From assembly GCA_964384625.1 (NCBI GenBank), contig CAYLNH010000156.1, positions 1 to 16,646 on the forward strand: a stretch of 16,646 nt of DNA. The letters run 5' to 3'. The position numbers and the translations under genes were made by a program. The notes under the pieces are model-generated. The model saw only the letters and a program-made list of their open reading frames with translations, searched no databases and had not been told where the DNA came from. Source of the stretch: CAYLNH01 sp964384625. GTDB taxonomy: Bacteria; Verrucomicrobiota; Lentisphaeria; JABSQK01. Of the stretch, positions 1-7,942 are shown in pieces (position 1 is the first letter of the stretch; each line of letters opens with the position of its first letter).

Positions 1-39
1 TGCTCCGGAATTGGCAAAACGTTTGCCAATTCCGGAGCA
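1..39. repeat. Perfect 39-nt inverted repeat (18-bp arms, 3-nt loop)
   Basis: The arm TGCTCCGGAATTGGCAAA is followed by ACG and then by its exact reverse complement. In RNA this would be a very stable hairpin. There is no T-run after the 3' arm (AAGGGCGGG follows), so it is not a textbook intrinsic terminator on the + strand. It could end a gene lying left of the window, be a dispersed palindromic repeat, or be a protein-binding site. The window edge hides the left flank, so the element may be longer. Confidence 0.8.
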
Positions 40-360
40 AAGGGCGGGAGAGCCGGTGTGCCGGTTGAACTGAAGGGGGTGTAGATCCTCCCCAAGCTGA
101 GCTTGGGGTCTCTTCTCGAAAAGCAGGAACCCGCTCTCACACCCTTTTCGCGCCAGGTGAAGCTAACGCGGGTCCCTCTCAAACTCGTTTAGCTGCGTAT
201 CGCCGCCAACCCGTTTCGCGGCACACCTGTAGCCTACCCCGGCCCGACTGTGTGAGATCGCCTCCCAAACACCGGCCGCCCCGGCCTCCGGCCCCCCCCC
301 GCACCAACTGCAGACAGGTCGCCCGTCCTTCACGCCGCCGATAAATTCCCGGAGATCCGC
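40..360. other. Gene-free stretch upstream of the GntR operon
   Basis: I see no convincing coding region here. It contains a short hairpin at 90-108 (CCCCAAGC, TGA loop, GCTTGGGG: 8-bp stem) followed by a pyrimidine-rich TCTCTTCTC, which could be a weak terminator-like structure. A run of nine C lies at 292-300. A long antisense reading frame that crosses this region is a shadow of the GntR gene. Confidence 0.5.
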
Positions 361-399
361 TTGCAATCCGTCCCCTTCGGCGTAAAATATATCTAGATA
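361..399 (+). promoter_or_regulatory. Candidate promoter and operator of the GntR operon
   Basis: TTGCAA (361-366) and TAAAAT (383-388) are separated by 16 bp and resemble a sigma-70 -35/-10 pair. The 10-bp perfect palindrome TATCTAGATA (390-399) sits where transcription would begin, only a few bases before the Shine-Dalgarno sequence GGAGG (403-407). A symmetric site over the start point is where a GntR-type dimer would block transcription, so autoregulation is inferred. The site is short and no binding data exist. Confidence 0.5.
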
Positions 400-414
400 A
401 CTGGAGGAATTGCC

Positions 415-1515
415 ATGACCCGGGCTGAGACGCCGGCTGCCAGACCGAAATATCGCCGGATTACCGACTCCCTGCGGCGCGGCATCCGCCGGGGAAAATG
501 GACGGCCGGCGACCGGCTGCCTACCTGTCGGGAGTTGACCGAGCAGTTCGGCGTCACGCCGATGACCGTCTGGCGGGCGCTGGACGAGCTGGAGAAGGAG
601 GACCTGGTGTACCGCGTGCAGGGCAGCGGCACTTACGTGAGTGAGCCCACCGAATCGCCGGAGACCGATCTGGTTGGGATGATCATGCAGACCGCGGGAG
701 ACACCTTCGGCCGCATTTACGGGCAACTCCTGCGGCAGCTCGGCGCCGCTCACCGGCACGCGATCGCGACGGATATCGGCGGCTACGATCACCCGCCCGA
801 ACAACGGCGGGCGGCGCTGCAGCGCTTCCTCGATCACGGTCTCAACACCTTGATTGTCGACGGCCGCACGTTCACGCCCTTCCCCTTGCTGCGCGACTGG
901 CACCGGGCGGGAGGGCAGCTCACGTTCCTGCTGCGCTGTGAGACCACCCTCGCCTTCCCGGATGCCAACCAGATCCTGTCCGACTGGGAACTGGGCGGCC
1001 GGCTGGTTGCCGAACACCTCCTTGGCCTTGGCCCCCGCAAACTGCTGGTTGTCTCGCATGCGTATCCGGGCGCCGCCACCCCGTCCCTCGGTCCCGAGTA
1101 CCAATACCACTGGGACATGCTCCGCGGCATCAAGAGCGTCCTGGCGGCTGCCGGCCTGAGCGCCGACGGCGCCCTGCGCATTGTGCTGGACGCGCCGCAG
1201 ACGGATGCCGACAGCGAGATTCGGCAGGCTTTGCGCGACGGCTATCACGGCGTTTTCTGTCTCGGTGATTTCCGCGCCCCGAAGGTCTATGCGGCCGCGG
1301 CCGCGGAGGGTTTAAAGGTCGGTCGAGACGTGGCGGTCTGCGGCTACTACAACACGCCTTGGGTGTCATCGCTTCACCCGCAACTGACGTCGGTCGAGAT
1401 CCGGGAGGACCTCCTGGCGACGACGGCGGCGGAAGCCGTCGAGAACGGGTGGCAGGGCGAACGGGTCCTGGTCCCTCCGAAGCTCCACGAGCGAGAGTCG
1501 ACAACAGATGTGTAA
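415..1515 (+). CDS. GntR-family transcriptional regulator with LacI-type sensor domain
   Basis: This 366-residue protein is a DNA-binding regulator that probably responds to a sugar or sugar derivative. Residues about 11-77 form a GntR winged helix: KYRRITDSLRRGIRRGKW, then the recognition region DRLPTCRELTEQFGVTPMTV and the wing ending VQGSGTYV. Residues about 87-345 look like a periplasmic-binding-protein/LacI effector domain, with LVAEHLLGLGPRKLLVV and the late motif DVAVCGYYN. This is the AraR-like hybrid layout, and such regulators are numerous in Lentisphaerota. The start is supported by GGAGG eight bases upstream. It is the first gene of the run and its end overlaps the oxidoreductase start by 8 bp, so it probably regulates its own operon. 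The ligand cannot be read from sequence. Confidence 0.9.
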   Translation: MTRAETPAARPKYRRITDSLRRGIRRGKWTAGDRLPTCRELTEQFGVTPMTVWRALDELEKEDLVYRVQGSGTYVSEPTESPETDLVGMIMQTAGDTFGRIYGQLLRQLGAAHRHAIATDIGGYDHPPEQRRAALQRFLDHGLNTLIVDGRTFTPFPLLRDWHRAGGQLTFLLRCETTLAFPDANQILSDWELGGRLVAEHLLGLGPRKLLVVSHAYPGAATPSLGPEYQYHWDMLRGIKSVLAAAGLSADGALRIVLDAPQTDADSEIRQALRDGYHGVFCLGDFRAPKVYAAAAAEGLKVGRDVAVCGYYNTPWVSSLHPQLTSVEIREDLLATTAAEAVENGWQGERVLVPPKLHERESTTDV

Positions 1516-3277
1516 ACACGTTCAAGCGGATCTCATCGTCGTTGGCGGCGGGATCGCCGGCTGTGCAGCGGCCGTGGCGGCCGCCCGCCTCGGCATCAAG
1601 GCAGTGCTGGTCCAGAATCGGCCGGTTCTCGGCGGCAACGCCTCCTCCGAGATCGGGTTGTTGATGGCCGGCGCCGATCGCGACTTCCCGCATGCGCGTG
1701 AAACCGGGATCGTCGAGGAAATTGATCTGGTCAATCGTTATCACAACCACGAGGTCCAATGGCGTAATGAAATTTCCGACGTAACGCTGGAGCACCTGGT
1801 CACAGACGCCGGTGTCGAGCTCTATCTCAACACGCACGTACACGAAATTGAGCTGCGTGATGACGGCACGATCGAATCCGCAGCCGGGGCTCAGCAGGCC
1901 ACCGAAAAGACGTTCCGGTTCCAGGCGCCGCTCTTTGTTGACGCCACTGGCGACGGCACGCTGGCGACCATGGCCGGGGCCGAAATCATGACCGGCGGTG
2001 AATCACGGGATGCGTTCGGCGAGTCGTTGGCGCCGGAACAGGCCACGCACGTGACGCAGGGCTCCACCCTGATGTATCGCGTCAAGGACATGGGCAAGCC
2101 GGTTGCCTTCAACAAGCCGTCATGGGCCTACAGCTTCCCCGACGCCGACGATCTGCCGGTGGCGATCAAGGACCTGGACAAACCCCAGCTCTGGATTGAG
2201 TACGGCGCTGAGCTGAACACGATTTTGGATGCCGTGCAGATCCGCGAGGAGCTCCTGAGAATCCTGTATGGCGTGTGGGATCACATCAAGAACCACGGCA
2301 ACTACGGCGCCGAGAACTACGTACTCTCGTGGGTCGGTTCTGTTCCCGGCAAACGCGAAAGCCGTCGCGTCGTGGGGGACTACGTACTGAGCCAGAAGAA
2401 TCTGACGCAGCCGTCGGAACTGCCGGATGCCGTCGCCTACGGCGGCTGGCCGATCGACGTGCACAACCCGGCCGGCTTCTACGCGGAGAAGAAGTGGCTC
2501 GACTATACGCACCTCGACCAGCCGTACCCCATTCCCTATCGCTGCTATTATTCGCGCGATGTCGACAACCTCTTCCTGGCAGGTCGGATCATCAGCGCCA
2601 CGCATGTGGCCCATGGGTCGACGCGGCTGATCCGGACGTGCGGCGTCGGCGGACAAGCCGTCGGCACAGCCGCGGCGCTATGCATCAAGTACGGGATGTT
2701 GCCGCGCGCATTGGGCCGCGATCACATTGCCGAACTGCAGCAGGCTCTGCTGAAGCACGACTGCCACATTCCGGGTATTCGCAATCAGGACCCCGATGAT
2801 CTGGCGCCGCGCGCGCAGATCCGTGCGTCATCTGAATTCACTGACCCGGAGAGCGATCACGCGTACGCCGCGCAAAGCGTCGTCAGCGGCCTGTCACGGG
2901 GCACTGTCGACGCCGAAAACCTTTGGATGTCAGCGCCCATGTCGATCGATTCCGAACCGTGGATCGCACTGCGGTGGGACGATCCGGTCAAGGTGAGTTG
3001 CGTTCATTTGACCTTCGATACCGGAGTGCGCGAACAACGTTTCTTTGATCGCCCGGTTCTGGGCGCTGTTCGCACCTGTGTGAAAGACTGTCTGCTTGAG
3101 TACGCCAGCAAAGGCGGGGATTGGCAGCCGCTGGTCGAAGTGTCCGGCAATTTTCTCCGGCACCGAATCCTGACGTTTGACACCATCACGACCCGGGCAC
3201 TCCGGGTTCGCATGACCGCAACCAACGGAGACAAGCATGCACGGCTCTATGAGATCCGCGCGTATGCCGAGAATTGA
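1508..3277 (+). CDS. FAD-dependent oxidoreductase with C-terminal discoidin-like domain
   Basis: This 589-residue flavoprotein is of the FAD_oxidored type (PF12831-like). The dinucleotide-binding motif VVGGGIAGCAAAVAAARLG lies at residues about 11-29 and is followed by RPVLGGNASSEIG. The late FAD-contact region reads NLFLAGRIISATHVAHGSTR, then GVGGQAVGTAAAL. The reaction and substrate are unknown; database names such as xanthan lyase for this family are not reliable. Residues about 433-589 form a separate beta-rich module resembling a discoidin/F5-8C (CBM32-like) domain: RASSEFTDPESDHA at the start, PWIALRWDDPVKVSCVHL in the middle, and ALRVRMTATNGDKHARLYEI at the end. There is no signal peptide, so the enzyme is probably cytoplasmic. 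The ATG overlaps the regulator stop within ATGTGTAA, which suggests translational coupling in place of a strong ribosome-binding site. Confidence 0.85.
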   Translation: MCKHVQADLIVVGGGIAGCAAAVAAARLGIKAVLVQNRPVLGGNASSEIGLLMAGADRDFPHARETGIVEEIDLVNRYHNHEVQWRNEISDVTLEHLVTDAGVELYLNTHVHEIELRDDGTIESAAGAQQATEKTFRFQAPLFVDATGDGTLATMAGAEIMTGGESRDAFGESLAPEQATHVTQGSTLMYRVKDMGKPVAFNKPSWAYSFPDADDLPVAIKDLDKPQLWIEYGAELNTILDAVQIREELLRILYGVWDHIKNHGNYGAENYVLSWVGSVPGKRESRRVVGDYVLSQKNLTQPSELPDAVAYGGWPIDVHNPAGFYAEKKWLDYTHLDQPYPIPYRCYYSRDVDNLFLAGRIISATHVAHGSTRLIRTCGVGGQAVGTAAALCIKYGMLPRALGRDHIAELQQALLKHDCHIPGIRNQDPDDLAPRAQIRASSEFTDPESDHAYAAQSVVSGLSRGTVDAENLWMSAPMSIDSEPWIALRWDDPVKVSCVHLTFDTGVREQRFFDRPVLGAVRTCVKDCLLEYASKGGDWQPLVEVSGNFLRHRILTFDTITTRALRVRMTATNGDKHARLYEIRAYAEN

Positions 3278-3307
3278 CTAACCATGAATACTATCGGAGC
3301 ATCATCC

Positions 3308-5218
3308 ATGTATCGCCAGAAAGCCGCAGACCGGCTTGAGAACGCCCCTCTTCTCTTTTCTGTGCCGCTGAAGGAAGAAGACTACGAGGCACAGATCACC
3401 CGGGCCTTTGAACATGGAGCCACGCACATCGCGATCCGCGGTTTTCCATTTGAGTACGACGAATTTCTGCCGGACAACAGCGATCCCTATCCCAACTGGT
3501 CCCAGGGCAACTTTGCGCTGTTCCGCGTCTTCCCGCCGGACGGCGTCGCTGAACACCTGCCCGCGGGCATGGTGGATAAGAACCGCGCCTATCTGGACGC
3601 ACGAATGGCCGTCATCCGACAACTCGGGCTGCGAGTGGTGATCAACGGGACAGAGCCGTTGTGGCTGCCGGAGTCGGTGTGCGAAGCTCACCCGCATTGG
3701 CGCGGCGTCCAGTGCGAACTCGGACGCATCGCCGCCAAGCCGTACTGGTGTCCGTCCATCGATGAACCCGAAGTGCTCGAGCTCTATCGCGAGTCCGCTC
3801 GGCGACTCTGCGAAGCCTGTCCGGAGATCGACCGACTCAGTTTCTGGACCAATGACTGCGGTGCCGGCATCCCGTGGTCGACCTACAGCTACCCCGGCGT
3901 CAACGGCCCGTCAAAATATCGACAGCGGAATCCCGGTGAACGTGTCGCCGGCTGGCTCGGCGCCATCCGCCAGGGCGCCATGGACGCCGGCGCCGACGTG
4001 CGCGTGAGTGTCAACTCCTTCAGCTTTCCACCGGGTGACGAAGCGGCCATCCGCGCCCGTCTCGGCGACGACCTGTATCTGAACAACGTCAACGGAAACG
4101 GTCAACGCATTACGGCGGCGGGCGCCAACAGCGGCGGCGGGGTAGTGGGCACATCCACCAATCCGGTGTTGGGTCATTTCGATCGGCCCGCCTTTGTGGA
4201 AGGGCTGCAGAAGGTATTCGACGGCAGCGATACGCGGATGCGTTCCATCGGCATCGGCGCCAGTACCGTAGACGAGACGTATCAACTGCTGGAAGCGTTC
4301 CTGGATCATCCCGGTAACGGCGTGCTGAACCAGCATGAGGTCCTCCTGGCGGTGGCCCGCAAGCAGGCCGGGGACAACCATGCCGACCAGTTGTTCAAAG
4401 CGTGGGAACAGGTGGAGAAGGCCAACCACTGCCTGCGGCAACTGCGGCAACGCGGGCTCTCACTCAGCTTGGCATTCGGACTTACATCCTCGCGCTGGCT
4501 CGTCCGGCCGCTTGTTCCCGAGCCGCTGAAACTGACGGACGACGAGACCGCGCATTACCGGCACATGCTCTTCAGTTGCGACAGCCCGGAGGAAGAAGCC
4601 GACCTCTGTACCATCCTCGGCAAACCGGTGTTCATCGGCGACAGCGTCGTCTGGATGACCCGCTGGTGTATTGACGAAGCCCGGAAACATCTGCGCGCCG
4701 CCTACGCTCTGGCCGAGCAGATCCCGACCGACGGCGATGCGACCCGAAGCAAGCACCTCGCCCTGTACAAGGCGCAGATCAAAGCCCTTGATCTGGTCAG
4801 TGAATGCGGCCGCCTGACGATCATGTACCAGCATGCGCTGAACACGACGCACATCCCCCGATTCGCCGCCAACCCGCTCGATTTCGACGACAACATCCAA
4901 TACGATCAACGGGCGTTGGAGCTGCGGAAGATCGCGCGCCTGGACCTGGACAACACCACGGAGTTGATCGATCTGCTCAACGCGTTCGGTCCCAATGAAG
5001 TCCTGGCCCAGGCGCCGAGCGCGGAAGAGGAGTCGGTCTTTAAGTATGGCCCGGATTTACCTACACTCTTAGCGCAGAAGCGCGCCATTATGCTCGGTCA
5101 CTGGCAGGACTACGAACGCCTCTGGCCGACATCGAAACGATACGAATTCGAACCGTGTCCCCGCGAACAACCGGGCCCGGAACCCACAGTCGTGCGCAGT
5201 GAGATGGGAAAGGGGTAA
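3308..5218 (+). CDS. Putative TIM-barrel glycoside-hydrolase-like protein, family unassigned
   Basis: This is a 636-residue protein that I cannot assign to a named family. The N-terminal 260 residues alternate strand- and helix-like segments as in a (beta/alpha)8 barrel: THIAIRGFPFEY (39-50), LRVVINGTEPLWLPESV (108-124), and LSFWTNDCGAG (177-187), where the aspartate is a candidate active-site acid. VRVSVNSFSFPPGD follows. The second half is mostly helical and rich in charged residues. No signal peptide is visible. An upstream in-frame ATG at 3284 would add eight residues, but only the 3308 ATG has a well-placed GGAG eight bases before it. The gene follows the oxidoreductase after a 30-base gap and is followed by the pseudopilin after 4 bases. 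The operon position supports a carbohydrate-related role, which is inference only. Confidence 0.7.
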   Translation: MYRQKAADRLENAPLLFSVPLKEEDYEAQITRAFEHGATHIAIRGFPFEYDEFLPDNSDPYPNWSQGNFALFRVFPPDGVAEHLPAGMVDKNRAYLDARMAVIRQLGLRVVINGTEPLWLPESVCEAHPHWRGVQCELGRIAAKPYWCPSIDEPEVLELYRESARRLCEACPEIDRLSFWTNDCGAGIPWSTYSYPGVNGPSKYRQRNPGERVAGWLGAIRQGAMDAGADVRVSVNSFSFPPGDEAAIRARLGDDLYLNNVNGNGQRITAAGANSGGGVVGTSTNPVLGHFDRPAFVEGLQKVFDGSDTRMRSIGIGASTVDETYQLLEAFLDHPGNGVLNQHEVLLAVARKQAGDNHADQLFKAWEQVEKANHCLRQLRQRGLSLSLAFGLTSSRWLVRPLVPEPLKLTDDETAHYRHMLFSCDSPEEEADLCTILGKPVFIGDSVVWMTRWCIDEARKHLRAAYALAEQIPTDGDATRSKHLALYKAQIKALDLVSECGRLTIMYQHALNTTHIPRFAANPLDFDDNIQYDQRALELRKIARLDLDNTTELIDLLNAFGPNEVLAQAPSAEEESVFKYGPDLPTLLAQKRAIMLGHWQDYERLWPTSKRYEFEPCPREQPGPEPTVVRSEMGKG

Positions 5219-5222
5219 AACC

Positions 5223-6131
5223 ATGCGCTCTTCCACTGGCCATAATCAGTCAAAAGCAAAGTTCGCGATCATCGGACCTCCGGCCTGCCAGGCAAAGCGA
5301 TCCCGACGTGTCCGGCAAAACTCACCAATCGAAGCGGGAAGGGTGCGAAGCCAAACACAAACAGCGTTTACGCTGATTGAGCTGTTGGTCGTAATTGCCA
5401 TCATTGCCGTCCTGGCCAGTCTGCTTCTGCCGGTACTCAGCCGCGCCAAAGAACAGGGGCGGCAGGCAGTATGCCTCAGTAACCTCAGACAGATCCTGAC
5501 CGGGGTGTCCATGTACGGGATGGACTACGACAGTGTGGTCCCGATCACCACCGAATGGAGCCAGTCCTTCGGGCCCAAAAGATACGCGTTCGACTGCATC
5601 AACGCCGGCCTCCATCTGCCCGAAGAATTCCTCTATATGGCCCGCAACTACTGCGGCGCCCCGCAATACAACATCCCGATGACCAAACCGCACCCCAGCC
5701 ATCTGGGGGTCTTCTGGTGCCCTTCCAAGGAGTTCAAGAAAGAACTCAAGATCGGGAACCAGCCCTATGTCTCCGGCAGTGCAGTGGCCATTCACTACGC
5801 CCGCAGCGGGCAGGCGTATCCTTTGCCCGTCAATATCCAGAACGACGGTAAGGCACTGTACGGCGGCGAACACGATACCGGGCCGTTCCGGCTGAACCGC
5901 AGCAAAGACCCGAGTATCTGGCCGCTGTTCTTCGACGAGAAAGTCTATTCCGACGACCGCTACGGCGTGGTCGATAACCATCCACGCGTGTTGAACGCCG
6001 TCTACCTCGACGGCAGCGCCGCCACCCAGTTGCCCGACCCGGGCTTCCGCGGCAACAACTACGGCCAGAACAACGGCGATTTCGTCGTCTGGTACCTCCC
6101 CTACGTCCGCCATTCGCCGATGCCGTGGTGA
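5223..6131 (+). CDS. Pseudopilin-like protein (prepilin N-methylation motif, H-X9-DG C-terminus)
   Basis: This 302-residue protein carries the type II secretion/type IV pilin signature FTLIELLVVIAIIAVLASLL, with Phe at residue 49 as mature residue 1 and Glu at +5, followed by a helix ending in CLSNLRQI. Near the C-terminus, H253, nine residues, then D263-G264 match the H-X9-DG signature of the expanded pseudopilin-like family of Lentisphaerota and Planctomycetota. The product is expected in the inner membrane and processed by prepilin peptidase. The residue before the cleavage site is Ala, not the usual Gly, and the leader is unusually long at 48 residues. The ATG at 5223 has AAGGGG seven bases upstream. 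A GTG at 5343 would give a more typical 8-residue leader but lacks a well-spaced ribosome-binding site. A GTG at 5199 is also in frame. It is the last gene of the + operon; its exact job there is unknown. Confidence 0.88.
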   Translation: MRSSTGHNQSKAKFAIIGPPACQAKRSRRVRQNSPIEAGRVRSQTQTAFTLIELLVVIAIIAVLASLLLPVLSRAKEQGRQAVCLSNLRQILTGVSMYGMDYDSVVPITTEWSQSFGPKRYAFDCINAGLHLPEEFLYMARNYCGAPQYNIPMTKPHPSHLGVFWCPSKEFKKELKIGNQPYVSGSAVAIHYARSGQAYPLPVNIQNDGKALYGGEHDTGPFRLNRSKDPSIWPLFFDEKVYSDDRYGVVDNHPRVLNAVYLDGSAATQLPDPGFRGNNYGQNNGDFVVWYLPYVRHSPMPW

Positions 6132-6176
6132 GGACACTCCGCTGAGCCCTCTTTGACCTGTGTCGCCCAGCAGTCC

Positions 6177-6211
6177 CCCGGCGTTTTGAGCAGCGCCGGG
6201 CGCAGCTCAAA
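6177..6211. terminator. Overlapping inverted repeats between convergent genes
   Basis: CCCGGCG (6177-6183) pairs with CGCCGGG (6194-6200), and TTTGAGC (6185-6191) pairs with GCTCAAA (6205-6211). The two stems interleave, so they could be alternative hairpins or an H-type pseudoknot. They lie between the end of the + operon and the end of the - strand acetylesterase gene, where a bidirectional terminator would be expected. No T-run follows on either strand, so a terminator role is only inferred. Confidence 0.35.
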
Positions 6212-6293
6212 GGCGAAGCATATCGGTCCCGCCTGGGCGGAATGAATGAAACTCGGACCGATCAACCGCATGCGTTTGCCGGCGGCAGGTGAC

Positions 6294-7730
6294 CTACTTG
6301 AACAGCAGCTTCTTGCTGCCGACGGTGGTCAGCGGCCAGTCGTCGGTGCGGAAGGAACTGGCGGGGAGGCCTTCCCTGTTGAAGAGCGTGACGTTCTGGT
6401 CGCCCGGCCAGTTAACGAAGCAGTAGCGTACGGCGACCGGCTTCTTCACGTTGGCCGAGCTCACCACAATCGCCTTGCCGTCGATCTTGGCGTCGGCCGA
6501 AACGAACTGCTTGTCGGCGCCGGCAATGGTAAAGCCCTTGAGCGTGCCGCCGCGCGCCGTCAGGCCGCCGCCGACGTGCTTGAAGGACAGGCGGATAGCG
6601 TTGCCTTCGGTCTTCATTTTGTCGTACAACGGCCCGGAGTAGACGACGTCCTTGCCGTAGGCAACATTCATCGCTGCCAGCGCCAGGCGGTCGCCGACGT
6701 CCTGTTTCTTTTGGGGATGTTCGTCCCGCTGCATGCCGATGTCGAGGGTGACGACCATGGCGGTATTGGGCAGCGCCAGCGTTTCGCGCTGGGCCTCGCG
6801 CAGTTCAGCGCGATCGACCGGGCCGGCATCCAACGGTGCGATCTGCACGTAGAGGAACGGGAAATCGCCCTGCCCCCAGCTCTTGCGCCAATCGCGAATC
6901 AGCGTGGGAAAAAGCGTGCGGTACTCATCGGCGCGCGGCGCGTTGGTTTCGCCCTGATACCAGATAGCGCCGCGGATGGCATACGGCATGAGCGGACGGA
7001 TCATACCGTTGTACAGCCGCGTTGCGGAATGCTGATGCATGCCCTTCCGGGGGTTCCCGGCGGTTACCTTGTCCCAGTGTTCCATGATGTATTTGAGCTT
7101 CGGATCGCCTTCCAGTGATTCCCGGCTCAGCCAGGATTCCGCCGGGGTCCAGCCGACGGCGGCCTGGATCAGAGCCACGGGGACATCCAGGTCCCGACGC
7201 AGTTTGCGGCCAAAGAAGTACGCCGCTGCCGACCAGTTTTTTACGTGCTCGCCGTTGGCCGATTGCCATTGGCCGCCGACTTTGTCCGCCGGCTTGGCCG
7301 GCAGCGCGCCGCGCACCGCAAAGCGCCGCAGCTTCGAGTCCCCGGCCGTTGCCGCGGCGGCCTTGCCGCCCTCGGCTTTCTCCAGTTTCATGGCCATGTT
7401 CGACTGGCCGCTGCAGACCCACACTTCACCAACCAGGACGTCCTTGAGGATCACCGTGTTGCTGCCGGCAATCTTCAGCTCGAACGGGCCCCCGGCCTTC
7501 AGGGCCTTCAGCCGGACGGACCAGCGCCCGTCTTTGCCGGCGGTTGTTTTGGCTTCGCGCTCCGCGATGCTGACCGTGATCGCCGCGCCCGGAGATGCGG
7601 TGCCCCAGACCGGTACGGCCATGTCGCGCTGCAGCACCATGTGATCCCGGAAAATGCCCGCCGGTTTCACCTTCGCGTATGCCGCAACCGAGAACAGTAG
7701 AAGTGCGAGAATCATGAATGTAAATCGCAT
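6294..7730 (-). CDS. Sialate O-acetylesterase-like protein (SASA family), secreted
   Basis: This 478-residue protein belongs to the sialate O-acetylesterase (SASA, PF03629-like) group. Members remove O-acetyl groups from sialic acids or from plant-type polysaccharides. The N-terminus MRFTFMILALLLFSVAAYA is a clear signal peptide, so the enzyme acts outside the cytoplasm. Residues 20-100 form a beta domain with the family motif HMVLQRDMAVPVWG. The nucleophile motif GQSNM is at 108-112 (Ser110), IWYQGETN is at 256-263, and the Asp/His pair occurs as DEHP (D336, H338) before KKQDVGDRLA. The length is normal for the family. The ATG is preceded by AGGAGATAACG, a strong ribosome-binding site. The actual substrate (sialic acid, xylan or another acetylated glycan) cannot be read from sequence. 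Confidence 0.93.
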   Translation of the reverse strand: MRFTFMILALLLFSVAAYAKVKPAGIFRDHMVLQRDMAVPVWGTASPGAAITVSIAEREAKTTAGKDGRWSVRLKALKAGGPFELKIAGSNTVILKDVLVGEVWVCSGQSNMAMKLEKAEGGKAAAATAGDSKLRRFAVRGALPAKPADKVGGQWQSANGEHVKNWSAAAYFFGRKLRRDLDVPVALIQAAVGWTPAESWLSRESLEGDPKLKYIMEHWDKVTAGNPRKGMHQHSATRLYNGMIRPLMPYAIRGAIWYQGETNAPRADEYRTLFPTLIRDWRKSWGQGDFPFLYVQIAPLDAGPVDRAELREAQRETLALPNTAMVVTLDIGMQRDEHPQKKQDVGDRLALAAMNVAYGKDVVYSGPLYDKMKTEGNAIRLSFKHVGGGLTARGGTLKGFTIAGADKQFVSADAKIDGKAIVVSSANVKKPVAVRYCFVNWPGDQNVTLFNREGLPASSFRTDDWPLTTVGSKKLLFK

Positions 7731-7732
7731 CG

Positions 7733-7801
7733 TTATCTCCTGGTTGAAGTGGAGTGTTGGAGTATTGGAGTGTTGAATGTCGAAAACTCAATGCACCACA
7801 T
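7733..7801 (-). CDS. Possible 22-codon leader ORF upstream of the acetylesterase
   Basis: An ATG at 7801 is preceded by AAAGGAGATAGCG, almost a copy of the AGGAGATAACG that precedes the acetylesterase ATG. The reading frame encodes 22 residues (MWCIEFSTFN at the start, STSTRR at the end). Its TAA (7735-7733) lies inside the ribosome-binding site of the acetylesterase, two bases before that ATG. This geometry would allow translational coupling. It could equally be a by-product of a duplicated start region, and the peptide itself is composed largely of short repeats. Confidence 0.3.
   Translation of the reverse strand: MWCIEFSTFNTPILQHSTSTRR
7750..7781. repeat. 8-bp tandem repeat in the acetylesterase leader
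   Basis: TGGAGTGT, TGGAGTAT, TGGAGTGT and a decayed TGAATGTC stand in a row. Read on the sense (-) strand this is a C/A-rich leader of repeated ACACTCCA/ATACTCCA units just before the ribosome-binding site. Confidence 0.75.
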
Positions 7802-7871
7802 CGCTATCTCCTTTGTCGAAAGCTTAATCGTGAACTTGATCGCCAATCTTGCGGTGCTCTCGACGATGTAT

Positions 7872-7891
7872 CATGAGCATCCCTGCTCATG
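7872..7891. repeat. 8-bp stem hairpin
   Basis: CATGAGCA, loop TCCC, TGCTCATG. It lies between the transposase remnant and the acetylesterase gene. There is no adjoining T-run, so its role is unclear; it may be part of the decayed element or a structure in the acetylesterase leader. Confidence 0.4.
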
Positions 7892-7942
7892 CCCTCAAAG
7901 GACTTAGCGCTTCCGCAGAAACTACGTGGTCTTTTGCGGATC

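Noticed and set aside
163..1248. 361-codon - strand reading frame opposite the GntR gene
   Set aside because: Its product is low-complexity, rich in Arg, Gly and Ala with no domain. It is the antisense shadow of a well-supported GC-rich gene.
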